Source of the DNA: Proteus columbae
Lineage (GTDB): Bacteria > Pseudomonadota > Gammaproteobacteria > Enterobacterales > Enterobacteriaceae
Direction: 5' to 3'
Length of the DNA stretch: 64,000 bases
Assembly: GCF_009914335.1 (NCBI RefSeq)
Contig: NZ_CP043925.1
Location: 3,348,001-3,412,000 of the forward strand
The position numbers and the translations under genes were made by a program. Of this stretch, positions 33,915 to 43,093 are shown piece after piece. Every line of letters begins with the position of its first letter. The stretch's first letter is position 1. The notes beneath the pieces are model-generated. The model ran no database searches. It had not been told where the DNA came from and saw nothing but the letters and a program-made list of their open reading frames with translations.

Positions 33915-34943
33915 TTAACCTCCCGAGTTACAGCAGTCTTGCCAGCGCCACAAAATGTAGAGCGCATCTTCACCGGCACCAGGGATTGTTCGCCACTCTC
34001 CCCATTTCATGGTGCTTTCACCGATGACATGCGCACTTTCAGTTTCCGGTACAGGGAAGAACATACTCATCTTGTATTGGGATTTCGGTAGCATGGGTTC
34101 GATAACAGGTCGGCATAGCGCACTGTTCCCCATTGTTCGCCTAGCAAGACCACGCCTGTGTTGAGCCGCGATTGCACGCGCCGCTAAATGGCTGGTGTTT
34201 TCTGCTAATGAGCCGAAGGCTAAGGTGTGGCCAGATAACGGGTAGAGATGGCCCCAACTGCCAGCACACCAAAACAACTGGTCTATGGGTTTACCAAGCG
34301 TTGATGAAGCAGCGTCAGCGGTACAAGCAGATATAGCCAATGGATTGGCAACGGCAGCCGCTTCAGGCTGAGTAAAAAAGGCCAGTTCATCGTTCAGCCA
34401 TGTTGGGTCCAATTCCGACAAATACATCAAGTCAAAGTCCATGTAACCATCGGCATTGCAATTGCCATCCATGAACAAATCGAGCATGACCAAAAGCGGA
34501 AAGGCGTAATAATGGTAATGGTAGAAAGCAAGATCACCGGTGTCGTATTCACCCTCGCCATGACCACCTTGCAGTCGCCTATCACCTAACGGTAAACGAA
34601 TCCCTCCCAGTGAAGGCGAACAACCTGGCGTTCTGACTAGTTCAATCAGACGCGCTGGCTCCCACATGCTGGTAACAATACCTGGCCTTGGCACACCTAA
34701 GTTGTCTTCACATAAGCAAAATGACTTGTTTGATGCGCCGCTTGGGACACTGCCAGAGCCAAGAGGAAGACCCGCAACTCGGATAGGAAAAATGCATGAC
34801 CAGCAAACATCCGTCAGCAACTTGCCGGACAATAACCCCGCGTCTGGGCAGGTCAGTTCGGCTTTTGCAGGAATAGATGCGCCAAGGACAAACATTACAA
34901 CGAGAGTCCGCAACAGACGATACGTATTATTGAGCTTTTTCAT
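33915..34943 (-). CDS. traU: TraU, F-type pilus assembly protein
   Basis: Periplasmic protein of the F-type system needed for DNA transfer and pilus assembly, 342 residues from ATG 34943 (the TTG at 34949 lacks support; AAGGAGC precedes the ATG). The signal peptide ends PAKA-E. Cysteine-rich motifs include CWSCIFPIRVAG, SNKSFCLCEDN and a C-terminal CRPVIEPMLPKSQY, as in TraU. It overlaps the traW end. Confidence 0.94.
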   Translation of the reverse strand: MKKLNNTYRLLRTLVVMFVLGASIPAKAELTCPDAGLLSGKLLTDVCWSCIFPIRVAGLPLGSGSVPSGASNKSFCLCEDNLGVPRPGIVTSMWEPARLIELVRTPGCSPSLGGIRLPLGDRRLQGGHGEGEYDTGDLAFYHYHYYAFPLLVMLDLFMDGNCNADGYMDFDLMYLSELDPTWLNDELAFFTQPEAAAVANPLAISACTADAASSTLGKPIDQLFWCAGSWGHLYPLSGHTLAFGSLAENTSHLAARAIAAQHRRGLARRTMGNSALCRPVIEPMLPKSQYKMSMFFPVPETESAHVIGESTMKWGEWRTIPGAGEDALYILWRWQDCCNSGG

Positions 34944-36051
34944 GAACAAGCTCCTTTGCTGGAATTTCTTCTATTTCAAACGCGAGTCCCTTTGCTTGAA
35001 CAAACGATGGGGTGACTTGCAAATCAAAGCGCTGCTTTAGCGAGGCATTGAGAAGATAAACCGGACTGTCCAATGTCTTTTCGAGCGCATTGAGGCTATT
35101 CCAACCTTGAGCACGGTCGAGCTGCGTGGTGATAAGCGTAATGCGGCGCAGCGTCCTATCTTGGCCCTCAAGCCAATGCGCTACTGCGTCCACTTCTTCA
35201 GCGTTCGACGCATTAAACACCACGAGCTGCTGAGTAAATGGCAAGGCTTTTAGCGGGTTAATACGCGTTCCTGCTGGGATCAATGTTCGGCCATTGGCAT
35301 CCAATAGTGGCCGCTTCATGACGATGGTTGGATCAACCATTCTTATCCGATACTGCGTGGCTTTGGGTAAGTCAGTGAAAGTTTGGCGAGACCAGAAACG
35401 CTCAATGGCTTTTTTCTTTAACGCGCCCAGGTCAAGCGACTGTAAACGCTGCATCGCCACTTGCATCAAATCCGGTTCTAAAATGGAATGAATCGGACCG
35501 CGTTGACCCAAAGATCCGGTATTGCCTGTTTCAATTTGACGTTGCAACCAGTCCTTGCTGTAAACCCCTAGTGCACTTGCAGTCACCTTGTCATCTTCTA
35601 TGCGGAAAATGGCAGGCACGCTAGTCACCCGCCAGTGCACAAAGGCTTTCGGATCGATTCGAACCTGAGGAACAGGATCAAGTCCCGCCATCAGGGTATG
35701 CCAATCACGGATAGCCGCCCCCAAGGTCTTTCCTTCAGGAATTCCCCGAAACAACACAATAGCGCCGGTAGCACTGGCCTCTTTAAATAGCTGCATCAGT
35801 GAGGAATCCCCCAGTGAGGACGACGCAAATATCAACCATTCATCGTTGTGTTTGAGCGACTTAGGTTGTTCAATCGGTGAAAAAGGCTCGATAAATTCAG
35901 ATGAACCATCCACAGCACTTTGTAAAATGCTGCGGCTCATTTCGACGATCTTTTTGTCCTCGTCAGACAACGGATAAGGCTCTTGTGCCCAGGACACTTG
36001 ACTAAAAGCCAATGGCGCAACCAACAAAAATAAGAGGCATAGTCTTCTCAT
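34927..36051 (-). CDS. traW: TraW (with TrbC-like part), pilus assembly protein
   Basis: Periplasmic pilus-assembly protein, about 374 residues. The start is ATG 36051 (MRRLCLLFLLV), with TAGGAGG eight bases upstream, rather than the frame opening at 36111, because this places a signal peptide (ending SWA-Q) at the N-terminus. The N-terminal half has a thioredoxin-like TrbC-type region (LIFASSSLGDSSLMQLF), and the C-terminal half matches TraW (PTIVMKRPLLDANGRTLIPAGTRINPL). In F these are separate proteins, so this is the fused form seen in SXT-type systems. Confidence 0.92.
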   Translation of the reverse strand: MRRLCLLFLLVAPLAFSQVSWAQEPYPLSDEDKKIVEMSRSILQSAVDGSSEFIEPFSPIEQPKSLKHNDEWLIFASSSLGDSSLMQLFKEASATGAIVLFRGIPEGKTLGAAIRDWHTLMAGLDPVPQVRIDPKAFVHWRVTSVPAIFRIEDDKVTASALGVYSKDWLQRQIETGNTGSLGQRGPIHSILEPDLMQVAMQRLQSLDLGALKKKAIERFWSRQTFTDLPKATQYRIRMVDPTIVMKRPLLDANGRTLIPAGTRINPLKALPFTQQLVVFNASNAEEVDAVAHWLEGQDRTLRRITLITTQLDRAQGWNSLNALEKTLDSPVYLLNASLKQRFDLQVTPSFVQAKGLAFEIEEIPAKELVHEKAQ

Positions 36052-36061
36052 CTTCCACCTC

Positions 36062-36574
36062 CTACCAAAGCGGCCAAGCGCGACCAACAATCTGCTCGCG
36101 CTTAACGGCATTCCAATAGCGGGAGTCGAAACTCGTAGCAGCCTCGCCGGAAAACCAATATTCGTTTTCTTGCAGCGTCAATGAGCGGCTAAATTGTGAT
36201 TCCGCCGCACCAAGACGCTGGGCTAATGCCATGCCGGTAGAAACTTCAGCACCGTTCACCAGCACATGCTCAGGCGTCACATTGACTTCATCCCCAGGCA
36301 TCCCTGTTAGGCGTTTCAGCATCCGAGTACCGTCGTTATATAACGGAGCGAGTCCTTTTGAGTGGAAGGCATACAAACCATCCTTAACGGGCTCTTTATT
36401 CCATAGGTCAATCAGATACACCGTGGTATCAGGCAGGCAGCGCTCTTGCTGGGTATCAATACCTATTCGGTAGCGCATCATGGCGTAGGTGCCTACCAAG
36501 GCCATGATTAACGCAAGAACAGTCAACCGGATGAGGTATGGCCGCCAAGGCATTCTTTTACGGAGTATCTGCAT
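36062..36574 (-). CDS. trhF: TrhF, S26-type signal peptidase-like protein
   Basis: Inner-membrane peptidase-like protein of 170 residues related to TraF of RP4. One transmembrane helix (residues 13-33), then ERCLPDTTVYLIDL, RMLKRLTGMPGDEV with the general-base Lys, and YWFSGEAATSFDSRYWNAV, the S26 box E. The usual nucleophile Ser in (S)xPxG is replaced by Cys in CLP, so it may use a Cys nucleophile or be inactive. It probably acts on pilin. The TAG stop overlaps the traW ribosome site. Confidence 0.85.
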   Translation of the reverse strand: MQILRKRMPWRPYLIRLTVLALIMALVGTYAMMRYRIGIDTQQERCLPDTTVYLIDLWNKEPVKDGLYAFHSKGLAPLYNDGTRMLKRLTGMPGDEVNVTPEHVLVNGAEVSTGMALAQRLGAAESQFSRSLTLQENEYWFSGEAATSFDSRYWNAVKREQIVGRAWPLW

Positions 36575-36905
36575 GAGACACCTCCTTTGAGCCTACTGGC
36601 ACAAATACGGAATCATCAGCACCCACCACCGCTTGGGCATCCAGCACGATAAAACCGGCTGCTTTTAATTTTTCAATTTGCTGATTGGTCTGAAGCAACC
36701 TGGATTCGATGTCTTGTTCGCTGGCATTGGGGCCCAGTGACAACACCGCCTCCCCAAAATCCACGACTGCAATGGGCGTACTTAACGCCAACTGGCTGTG
36801 GATGGGTTCGAGTGTTTTCATTAAAAGCCAGCTGGTCATTAAACCGCTGCCTGCAATAGACAAAGTAATAGAGGCCATAAATGGCCAAAGCGTGGACTTA
36901 TTCAT
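36558..36905 (-). CDS. TrbI-like small conjugation protein
   Basis: Single-span membrane protein of 115 residues with an N-terminal helix (residues 8-30) and a periplasmic domain with a helical VLSLGPNASEQDIESRLLQTNQQIEKLKAAG segment. Position and architecture fit the TrbI/Orf169-like protein between traC and trhF in SXT-type systems; in F, TrbI influences pilus retraction. It overlaps traC by 8 bases and trhF by 17. Confidence 0.7.
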   Translation of the reverse strand: MNKSTLWPFMASITLSIAGSGLMTSWLLMKTLEPIHSQLALSTPIAVVDFGEAVLSLGPNASEQDIESRLLQTNQQIEKLKAAGFIVLDAQAVVGADDSVFVPVGSKEVSHADTP

Positions 36906-39297
36906 AGCCTCGCTCCTTCAACAACTGAGAGATGGCATCAGCAACAGAAAGGCCTTTGCGCGTTAACTGCTTAATCGCGTTTACATCTTCTGCACGGGAC
37001 GAGTACAACAGCTTGTGAAACGGATCGACGATGAGGCGGCCAATCCCGGTGCCCATCTCGGTAATAAAGAAAATTTCGGAATAGACACCCGTGACGGTAT
37101 GAACCGTTTTTAGGTATTCGTAGCCGCCTTCACCTAATGGCAAACGGCCTTCTTTTTTGAGCGCGTTGATGGTTTCGGCTTTTTGACCAAGCAGGTACAT
37201 ATTGGCCGAGTTTTCAGCGATGGCTTTACCTGTAGGGCTGTCATACAAATCGTTGACCGACTGCGTTACCGTTACAGCGCTGCCGCCATATTTTCGAAAT
37301 CGACGGTAACCCGTCTCGATGAACTTACCGACATCACCTTGAGTCAGCAGATCCCAGGCTTCGTCAATGAACACAATCTTGCGACGATCCCGCTCACCTA
37401 AGTACATCTCTTGTTGGATTTGGTAGATAAGCTGAAGCAACACCACTTGTTGTAGATGCTTACGCCCCTTGAGCTCTTCTAACTCCAGAACGGTGAATCG
37501 GTTTTTGAAGCGAATATTGTTGTGGCCATTAAAGAAGCGGCCATATTCGCCCTGTGTCGTAAACGGATAGAGCTGCTCACCCACGTCTTGCACACGACGG
37601 TCTTCATGATTTTTTAAGGCCTCTGCCACATCATCAACCAACATGGCACGACCTTTTTTCTCCCACAGTTCACGGGTCTGACGCTTTAGGTTGGCCATCT
37701 GAAAATCGGTTAATGACTGCGTAGGTGCGGCCATTGCGGCCAATAACCCAACCAACACATCCGCTTCTTCGTCATAGTCCTCAACGATTTCAAACGGATT
37801 CAAGCAAATGCCACTGTCCCGCCCGAACTGTAAGAACTCACCGTCATAGACTTCACACAGCTTTTCATAAGAGCGGCCAACATCAATCACCCAGCATTGC
37901 CCGCCTTCAGATAAGTAGGAGGAGATGATTTCGTTCACCAGGAAAGACTTGCCCGACCCCGATTGCGCCGCGATGCAACAGTTGTAATTACTGCCCGAGT
38001 CATAAAGGGACACACTCATGATCTGACCATTACGGGAAACAAAGTTAATCACCGGCGTGCCAGTGCCTTTCCAATCCGCAAACAAAGGCAACAGAGGGAT
38101 GACATGCCGTGTCGCCATGGTCTTGAATCGAAACAAGTCGTTCATCGCCTGGCGGTCAGCACCAAATGGCAGGGCATTCAGAAAAATGGGCAAACAGAAG
38201 TACTTGTCTTCCATCAGCTCAAATCCAAGTTCTTTGAAATAGGTTCGAGCATTTGAAACAGAGCTGATGGACGCCTCTTCCGTCGGGGAAAACAGCGTTA
38301 AGGTCATATTTGCCCGAATAGGACGATCACCTTCTTGCAAAGCTTCAAAAAGAACATCAAACCCCTTTTTCTTGGCTGCAAGCACCGGCACAAACTTGAG
38401 CATCGGGCCATAGGCCTGATTGACCGCCCATTGACGCTTCGTCTCTAAACGAGATCGCATCGCCTCGGCTGAAGGAAAGTGAATGGTGACATTTAGCAAA
38501 AAGCTGCCGCGTAAACCGCGACTGCCCGTCATCATATCGCCCGCAAAACTTGCGGCATGACCAAACCAGATCCGCTCAGGCAAGCGCTTAAACGATAAGG
38601 TTTTAACTCGGTAATCACCCAGCATCAGACCTTGGCTATCCACCTTGATAGCTCGGTCATAATCCAACACTTGCTCTCGAAGTGGTTTATCTGCCTCACT
38701 GCGGATTGGTGATGGATTGCGCCAGGAAGCATCTTTTCCCCAGTTAAGCTGAGCACTTAATGCCGCGAGCCAATTTCGGTCAGTCATCTCAGTGACGCGA
38801 AAACCAACCGTTGCCAGCGCTTGCGAGAAAGAAGCCCGAAGCGCGGATGCTCGACTCAACTCACGCTCCGTCGGAATAGGACTTTCCAAAGGCAATTTGC
38901 AGGTGACGATCAGTTGAAAGTTGCGAACCTGAGTCTGGGTCGATTCTTCTATCGGTTGAACCGTGCCCCCATCGAGAAAATCCGCACGTTTGCGTATCGA
39001 CGCCCTGAGTAATGGATCGGATTGACGATGCCGTAAGCCCATCATGCGCTGAAGGTCGGTTTGAATATCAGGCGAGGCGTACAGGCCAAATTGCAGCAAA
39101 GTGTCTTTTGGCCAGTCGTTGTTGAGTAGAACATTAACCCTGTCTGCAACAGACTCATCACCACCCGGCAATGGGTCACATAGAAAACCAAAGCCAACAC
39201 TTTGGTCTTCCATGAAAAACAGTTGCTCATCGTCTGAATAGGCCAATACTGGCAATAGCTCTGAAGCGCGTTGCCCTGAATACAGAGAGGCTTTCAT
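36898..39297 (-). CDS. traC: TraC, VirB4-type ATPase
   Basis: Cytoplasmic ATPase that powers pilus assembly, 799 residues from ATG 39297 (TAATG overlap with the dsbC stop; GGAGG upstream). Walker A is AAQSGSGKSFL near 460, and Walker B is RRKIVFIDEAWDLL near 645. The N-terminal TraC_F_IV domain is seen in ELLPVLAYSDDEQLFFMED. The six extra N-terminal residues of the open frame have no ribosome site. Confidence 0.95.
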   Translation of the reverse strand: MKASLYSGQRASELLPVLAYSDDEQLFFMEDQSVGFGFLCDPLPGGDESVADRVNVLLNNDWPKDTLLQFGLYASPDIQTDLQRMMGLRHRQSDPLLRASIRKRADFLDGGTVQPIEESTQTQVRNFQLIVTCKLPLESPIPTERELSRASALRASFSQALATVGFRVTEMTDRNWLAALSAQLNWGKDASWRNPSPIRSEADKPLREQVLDYDRAIKVDSQGLMLGDYRVKTLSFKRLPERIWFGHAASFAGDMMTGSRGLRGSFLLNVTIHFPSAEAMRSRLETKRQWAVNQAYGPMLKFVPVLAAKKKGFDVLFEALQEGDRPIRANMTLTLFSPTEEASISSVSNARTYFKELGFELMEDKYFCLPIFLNALPFGADRQAMNDLFRFKTMATRHVIPLLPLFADWKGTGTPVINFVSRNGQIMSVSLYDSGSNYNCCIAAQSGSGKSFLVNEIISSYLSEGGQCWVIDVGRSYEKLCEVYDGEFLQFGRDSGICLNPFEIVEDYDEEADVLVGLLAAMAAPTQSLTDFQMANLKRQTRELWEKKGRAMLVDDVAEALKNHEDRRVQDVGEQLYPFTTQGEYGRFFNGHNNIRFKNRFTVLELEELKGRKHLQQVVLLQLIYQIQQEMYLGERDRRKIVFIDEAWDLLTQGDVGKFIETGYRRFRKYGGSAVTVTQSVNDLYDSPTGKAIAENSANMYLLGQKAETINALKKEGRLPLGEGGYEYLKTVHTVTGVYSEIFFITEMGTGIGRLIVDPFHKLLYSSRAEDVNAIKQLTRKGLSVADAISQLLKERGYE

Positions 39298-39989
39298 TAA
39301 CGCCCCTCCAACCAAGCAGAAAGATCATAAGGACGGCCTCGGCTGATGCGACCATCATTGGCGACGATGAAAGGCACACCTTGAATGCCCAGGATTTGAG
39401 CCGTCACCAAGGTACGCTGCATTGGCTCTAAGTTGCAGGCATCATCCTGCTCTAAGTTACTAATTCGACCATTGAGCAATGCATCGGTGGCCGCTTTTTT
39501 GTCACGCGCACAGCCAAGCTGGCGAACCTGACGCTCTGAATCAGGACCAAGCACTGGCACAGGGAGTATTTGGAAGGTGTATTCTTTGGTTAGCGGTAAA
39601 GCTTGTTTCAAAAGCTCATGGCAGTGCGGGCATCGTGGATCAACAAAGACCACCACTTTCTTTTTGCCTTCACCCAGCGTCAGTGGATTCAAATCATCCA
39701 TTTTTAAGCCAAGACGACTTAAGTCCAGCGTGTTTCCCGCTTCTCGAATTTCTTCAAGGCTGGTAAGCGGCTTTTTCGACCAGGCATCATAGAGCGTGCC
39801 ATCAATGACGAACCGGCCACTGTCTGACATGAAAACAATACGGCCATTGCTTTCGACCGCTTTCATACCGGTGACCGGCAAAGAAACCATGCCGTCAATT
39901 TTGCCAACGGGCGACACTTCAGACACAGGTTCAGCTTGAACCAAAGGAGACAGCGCAAGCGCCAGAATAATAGGAGATAGTTTTCGCAT
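39297..39989 (-). CDS. dsbC: DsbC-like periplasmic disulfide isomerase
   Basis: Thioredoxin-fold isomerase of 230 residues with a signal peptide ending VQA-E and an active-site CPHC in FVDPRCPHCHELL. An N-terminal dimerisation domain (residues 20-90) precedes it. It most likely corrects disulfides in TraN, TraU and TraH. It is first in the dsbC-traC-...-traN operon. Confidence 0.93.
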   Translation of the reverse strand: MRKLSPIILALALSPLVQAEPVSEVSPVGKIDGMVSLPVTGMKAVESNGRIVFMSDSGRFVIDGTLYDAWSKKPLTSLEEIREAGNTLDLSRLGLKMDDLNPLTLGEGKKKVVVFVDPRCPHCHELLKQALPLTKEYTFQILPVPVLGPDSERQVRQLGCARDKKAATDALLNGRISNLEQDDACNLEPMQRTLVTAQILGIQGVPFIVANDGRISRGRPYDLSAWLEGR

Positions 39990-40120
39990 GAGGAGTCCTC
40001 GTTAATGTAAATCGAGGCTCCAGTCTATGCAGTTGTCCTATGTGGACTCGGTTAGATAGATTGAAGAAATCGCAATCTAACTAGGGGTCTTATAGCTCGT
40101 TTAGGTTTGTTATAAACGAA
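39990..40120. other. Gap between dsbC and mosT
   Basis: 130 bases with no gene. It should hold a promoter for the leftward dsbC-traN operon, because the maintenance cassette upstream can be absent in other elements. No terminator is obvious. Confidence 0.35.
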
Positions 40121-41071
40121 TTACTTGGCGTTTGCGTTAACAAGCCAATCATCAAGCACTTGCTTCAATTTATCTAATTGCTCTTGATGTTTTGCTTGAT
40201 TCTTTGCCAATTTGTTAATGTTCTGCAACTTCCAACGAATCGCTGGCAAGTCTGCTGCATTAGGATAATCAAACAATGCCCAGTCAGGCTGCCCTCTTTT
40301 GAATGACATGAGGAAGGCATGATCCCTTTCTGTGAAATGTTTTTGCAGTTCAATTAACATCATGGGCCTAACAGAGGCTAAGTCTTCGCATTCAACTTTT
40401 TCAAAAGTCATTCCGTCAAATTCTGCCTGAAATTTCTCATTTAGAGGCTGCCAGTTTGGCGACATGACTTCATTAATAGGCCGAGGGTGACTTAATGTAT
40501 AGGTTAAAAAACCCACCAAAATCTCTCTCGAAATCCCTTCACTGCCAAGTAACATACGCACATCAAATAAGTCGCGAGGATGTTGGCGATCCATTGCAGC
40601 ACACAATTTTCCACCATACAGATCGGGAAGACTGACTACCTGAATCTCAGCATAACCAAACTCGTCTTCAACAGACTCTTGAACTGGCATTATTTCTGCA
40701 CTATGCAATGTACCTCTGGCGACGGGCGACACTTCAATTTTGATCGTCGCAACCGGACTTGATACAACGATTCTCAGTTCATCAGCTTTATTATCCTGAA
40801 ATGCCGCTCTGATATCTGGTTGAGTATTGATTCTGTCTGTAATGCGCTGCAATGCAGCCCTGACATTAACCAAAGCCTCATCTCTTGGTTCAAGTGGAAG
40901 ATAAGCAAGATCAATATCTACAGATAACCGAGGAAAATCTCTCACAAATAAATTAATGGCGGTGCCGCCTTTAAGTGCAAAAACCGTCTCTGTGGCTACC
41001 ACAGGAAGCATTCTTATGAGCAAGGAAACCTGTTTGTAATATGGGCTGTCTTTATCCATTATGTTGTTCAC
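40121..41071 (-). CDS. mosT: MosT toxin (AbiEii-like nucleotidyltransferase)
   Basis: Nucleotidyltransferase-fold toxin, DUF1814/AbiEii family, 316 residues. The nucleotidyltransferase core is seen in FALKGGTAINLFVRDFPRLSVDIDLAYLP, with the DID metal pair, and a KLCAAMDRQHPRDLFD segment follows. SXT's MosAT pair promotes element maintenance when the element is excised, and it sits in this very hotspot next to dsbC (s054). It overlaps the antitoxin by 20 bases, giving coupled expression. Confidence 0.87.
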   Translation of the reverse strand: MNNIMDKDSPYYKQVSLLIRMLPVVATETVFALKGGTAINLFVRDFPRLSVDIDLAYLPLEPRDEALVNVRAALQRITDRINTQPDIRAAFQDNKADELRIVVSSPVATIKIEVSPVARGTLHSAEIMPVQESVEDEFGYAEIQVVSLPDLYGGKLCAAMDRQHPRDLFDVRMLLGSEGISREILVGFLTYTLSHPRPINEVMSPNWQPLNEKFQAEFDGMTFEKVECEDLASVRPMMLIELQKHFTERDHAFLMSFKRGQPDWALFDYPNAADLPAIRWKLQNINKLAKNQAKHQEQLDKLKQVLDDWLVNANAK

Positions 41072-41885
41072 CTTTTTTGACGCTTAATATCTCTGGCACT
41101 GTGATTTGATATCGCTCATCAAAACGTCCTTTTTCGACAACCTGCCGCTTTCCTGCACCTAATTTAATTCTTGTTTCATCTACGCGATTGACCCACTGGT
41201 GATCGTAGTATCGACCCAGAAATAGAAATATTCGGTTTGCCTGAACAGAGCTGCTTCGTTCAAGAATATCTTGTACTTTTCTAGGACTAAGATTGACTAA
41301 ACCCTGAAATAATTCTGCGACATGCTCAAATGAAATCAGCTTTCCAATCGCGTCTACCACTTCATAGGCAGCAAGTTCTGCACAGCTGACAGTGAGTTCT
41401 TTCTCTTTGACCGTGATCCTTTTCAAATCTTTCTCGGGATTCACTTCAAGCTTATGGTTTCCACAGTAAAACCAATTCTGATAAGGGAATTCACGAAACC
41501 ATTTCGGTAAGGACGACTTGTTTTTAACGCAAATCCAAACTTGCTCTTTGTTCAGCTGTAAATAGTGACTCAGTCCCTGGTGAGTTAAGCTGCTCAATCC
41601 AGCCAAATGAACTGAAACGCCCAATTGCACATCCAATGCTTGAATGGCATCAACCCAAGTTGGCTTTATATCGCCCTGCGCATTTGGACGATAGTACACA
41701 CCAGAACTAAGCTTCTTTAGCCAACCGTTCTGCGCGTACTTTTGAGCCAACGAGTAGCTCACGCCGTTTTCAGTCAGCCATTGCTGAAGTACTAGCGCAC
41801 CAGGAGAAGTATGAGCAACAAGCCAGTTTATTTTAGATGACATTTTAACACCCAAAGTATGAATATCACGAACAGTATAAACCAT
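41052..41885 (-). CDS. mosA: MosA antitoxin (AbiEi-like)
   Basis: Antitoxin and probable autoregulator, up to 277 residues; an alternative start at ATG 41843 (MSSKINWLVAHTSPG) gives 263. Both have poor ribosome sites, so the longer one is not proven. The N-terminal winged helix matches AbiEi-type proteins (VLQQWLTENGVSYSLAQKYAQNGWLKKLSSGVYYR), followed by an AbiEi C-terminal domain. It is the first gene of the pair. The upstream region contains near-palindromic GGTATTAATATACC (41921-41934), a plausible self-operator. Confidence 0.85.
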   Translation of the reverse strand: MVYTVRDIHTLGVKMSSKINWLVAHTSPGALVLQQWLTENGVSYSLAQKYAQNGWLKKLSSGVYYRPNAQGDIKPTWVDAIQALDVQLGVSVHLAGLSSLTHQGLSHYLQLNKEQVWICVKNKSSLPKWFREFPYQNWFYCGNHKLEVNPEKDLKRITVKEKELTVSCAELAAYEVVDAIGKLISFEHVAELFQGLVNLSPRKVQDILERSSSVQANRIFLFLGRYYDHQWVNRVDETRIKLGAGKRQVVEKGRFDERYQITVPEILSVKKGEQHNG

Positions 41886-41899
41886 ATAGTTTATTACGA

Positions 41900-41940
41900 T
41901 AGGAATTTTAACACTTTAGGTATTAATATACCAAATACTG
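41900..41940. promoter_or_regulatory. Putative MosA autoregulatory promoter region
   Basis: AT-rich region upstream of mosA containing the near-palindrome GGTATTAATATACC and two related words (AGTATAAACCA and CTGTAAACCA) 50-60 bases apart. AbiEi-type antitoxins bind inverted repeats in such positions. The exact operator is not provable by eye. Confidence 0.35.
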
Positions 41941-41975
41941 TAAACCAAGTTCGTTAATGTGGCGTCGCTGAAATG

Positions 41976-42022
41976 AAAAGGTCTACACAACATCACCAAT
42001 AACCCGATGTTGTGTAGACCTA
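41976..42022 (-). terminator. Terminator downstream of traA
   Basis: A perfect 16-bp stem: AGGTCTACACAACATC (41980-41995) with GATGTTGTGTAGACCT (42007-42022), loop of 11. On the minus strand it is followed by TTTTCATTT. It ends the traL-to-traA operon and marks the border of the maintenance hotspot. Confidence 0.85.
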
Positions 42023-42063
42023 AGTTTGATTGCCTTAAGTGAACTGCCTACTGTGGTTCACAT

Positions 42064-42450
42064 TCAGGTGCCCAGTAAAACGGCGCTGATTGCTGGAACT
42101 GTTGTGCCAATGACTTCTTGAGTGCTGGCAACAACAGGTAAAGTTGCAGACATAACACTTTCAACGACTGTTGGCGTATTGTAGAGACCCATACCGCCAC
42201 CAATGCCCAAGGCAAAAGCCATCAAGCTTTGGCGAGCGATACCGCCCACAATACCCACCAGTACCATGGCTCCCGCTACGATCCGTCCCAAAGTACCTTG
42301 GGTCCAATCTTTTAGGGTATCCCACACATCAGTGAAAGCATCACCACCGGTGCCCGCAAATGAGGGCTCCGAAATCATTAACGCCATTAAACCAAGCGCA
42401 CCAATGGTCATTAGGCGCTGAGTTTGAATGGTGCGAACTGCATTTGTCAT
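42064..42450 (-). CDS. traA: TraA, F-type pilin precursor
   Basis: Pilin subunit of 128 residues. A long leader (residues 1-33 with LGLMALMISEPSFA-G) precedes the mature pilin, which has two hydrophobic helices (LGRIVAGAMVLVGIVGG and LMAFALGIGGGMGLYN). This is the TraA/TrhA type without a F-type TraQ need evident. It is last in the traL-E-K-B-V-A operon and its ATG overlaps the traV stop. Confidence 0.9.
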   Translation of the reverse strand: MTNAVRTIQTQRLMTIGALGLMALMISEPSFAGTGGDAFTDVWDTLKDWTQGTLGRIVAGAMVLVGIVGGIARQSLMAFALGIGGGMGLYNTPTVVESVMSATLPVVASTQEVIGTTVPAISAVLLGT

Positions 42451-43019
42451 TCGTTAGTTTCTCCGTAGATACTCAAGTTATCGCGCTTACCATCAGCTCC
42501 CGCTGAGGATGAATCGCTTTGAGTCTGAAGTGGACGTAGCACTGGCGAAACCGTTCGAGGTGCTGACACCCCAATATCCCACCGGCGCGGTTCAATTTCG
42601 GTAAACACGTAGCTGGATAAATTCAGATCTCCACGGTCATCCTCCCAAGGCGCAATCCAAATTCGCATCACCCTTGAAGGAATGCGAATAGGTGCAGATT
42701 GCTGCGTCTCAGGTAATGCTGGATGGCTCAGCAGTCCTGTCTCTAAATCCGATTGTGAATACCCAGAGGGAGAACCAATTCGAGTCGCCACAGCATCAAT
42801 CGTCTTGGGTGCAGCGCCATTACTGGTCAGCTCATAGACTTCACGAGCGGATAAACAGCGCACACCGTCAGGCATACCTGGGCATCCATATTCACTACTC
42901 CCGAGACCCAATGAACTACAGCCAGACAATAAGGTTGAGCCGACTGCCAATAAAAGTAATCCAGCTTTAGACCACTGTTTTGACTGGTGCTTTGGGTTGT
43001 TCTGCATTGATGTCGTCAT
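42447..43019 (-). CDS. traV: TraV, outer-membrane lipoprotein of the transfer core complex
   Basis: Lipoprotein that anchors the core complex, 190 residues from ATG 43019 (MTTSMQNNPK), chosen for AGGAGAG immediately upstream. The longer frame to 43097 would overlap traB but would place a poor N-terminus before the signal. The lipobox is LLSG-C near residue 34. TraV-type cysteine motif in YGCPGMPDGVRCLSAREVYE. Confidence 0.9.
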   Translation of the reverse strand: MTTSMQNNPKHQSKQWSKAGLLLLAVGSTLLSGCSSLGLGSSEYGCPGMPDGVRCLSAREVYELTSNGAAPKTIDAVATRIGSPSGYSQSDLETGLLSHPALPETQQSAPIRIPSRVMRIWIAPWEDDRGDLNLSSYVFTEIEPRRWDIGVSAPRTVSPVLRPLQTQSDSSSAGADGKRDNLSIYGETNE

Positions 43020-43093
43020 GGTTAACTCTCCTCTGGATACACATCTTATTGTCTGAAACGGACTTCGATCGGTTAGCAACATGCAGGATTTTT

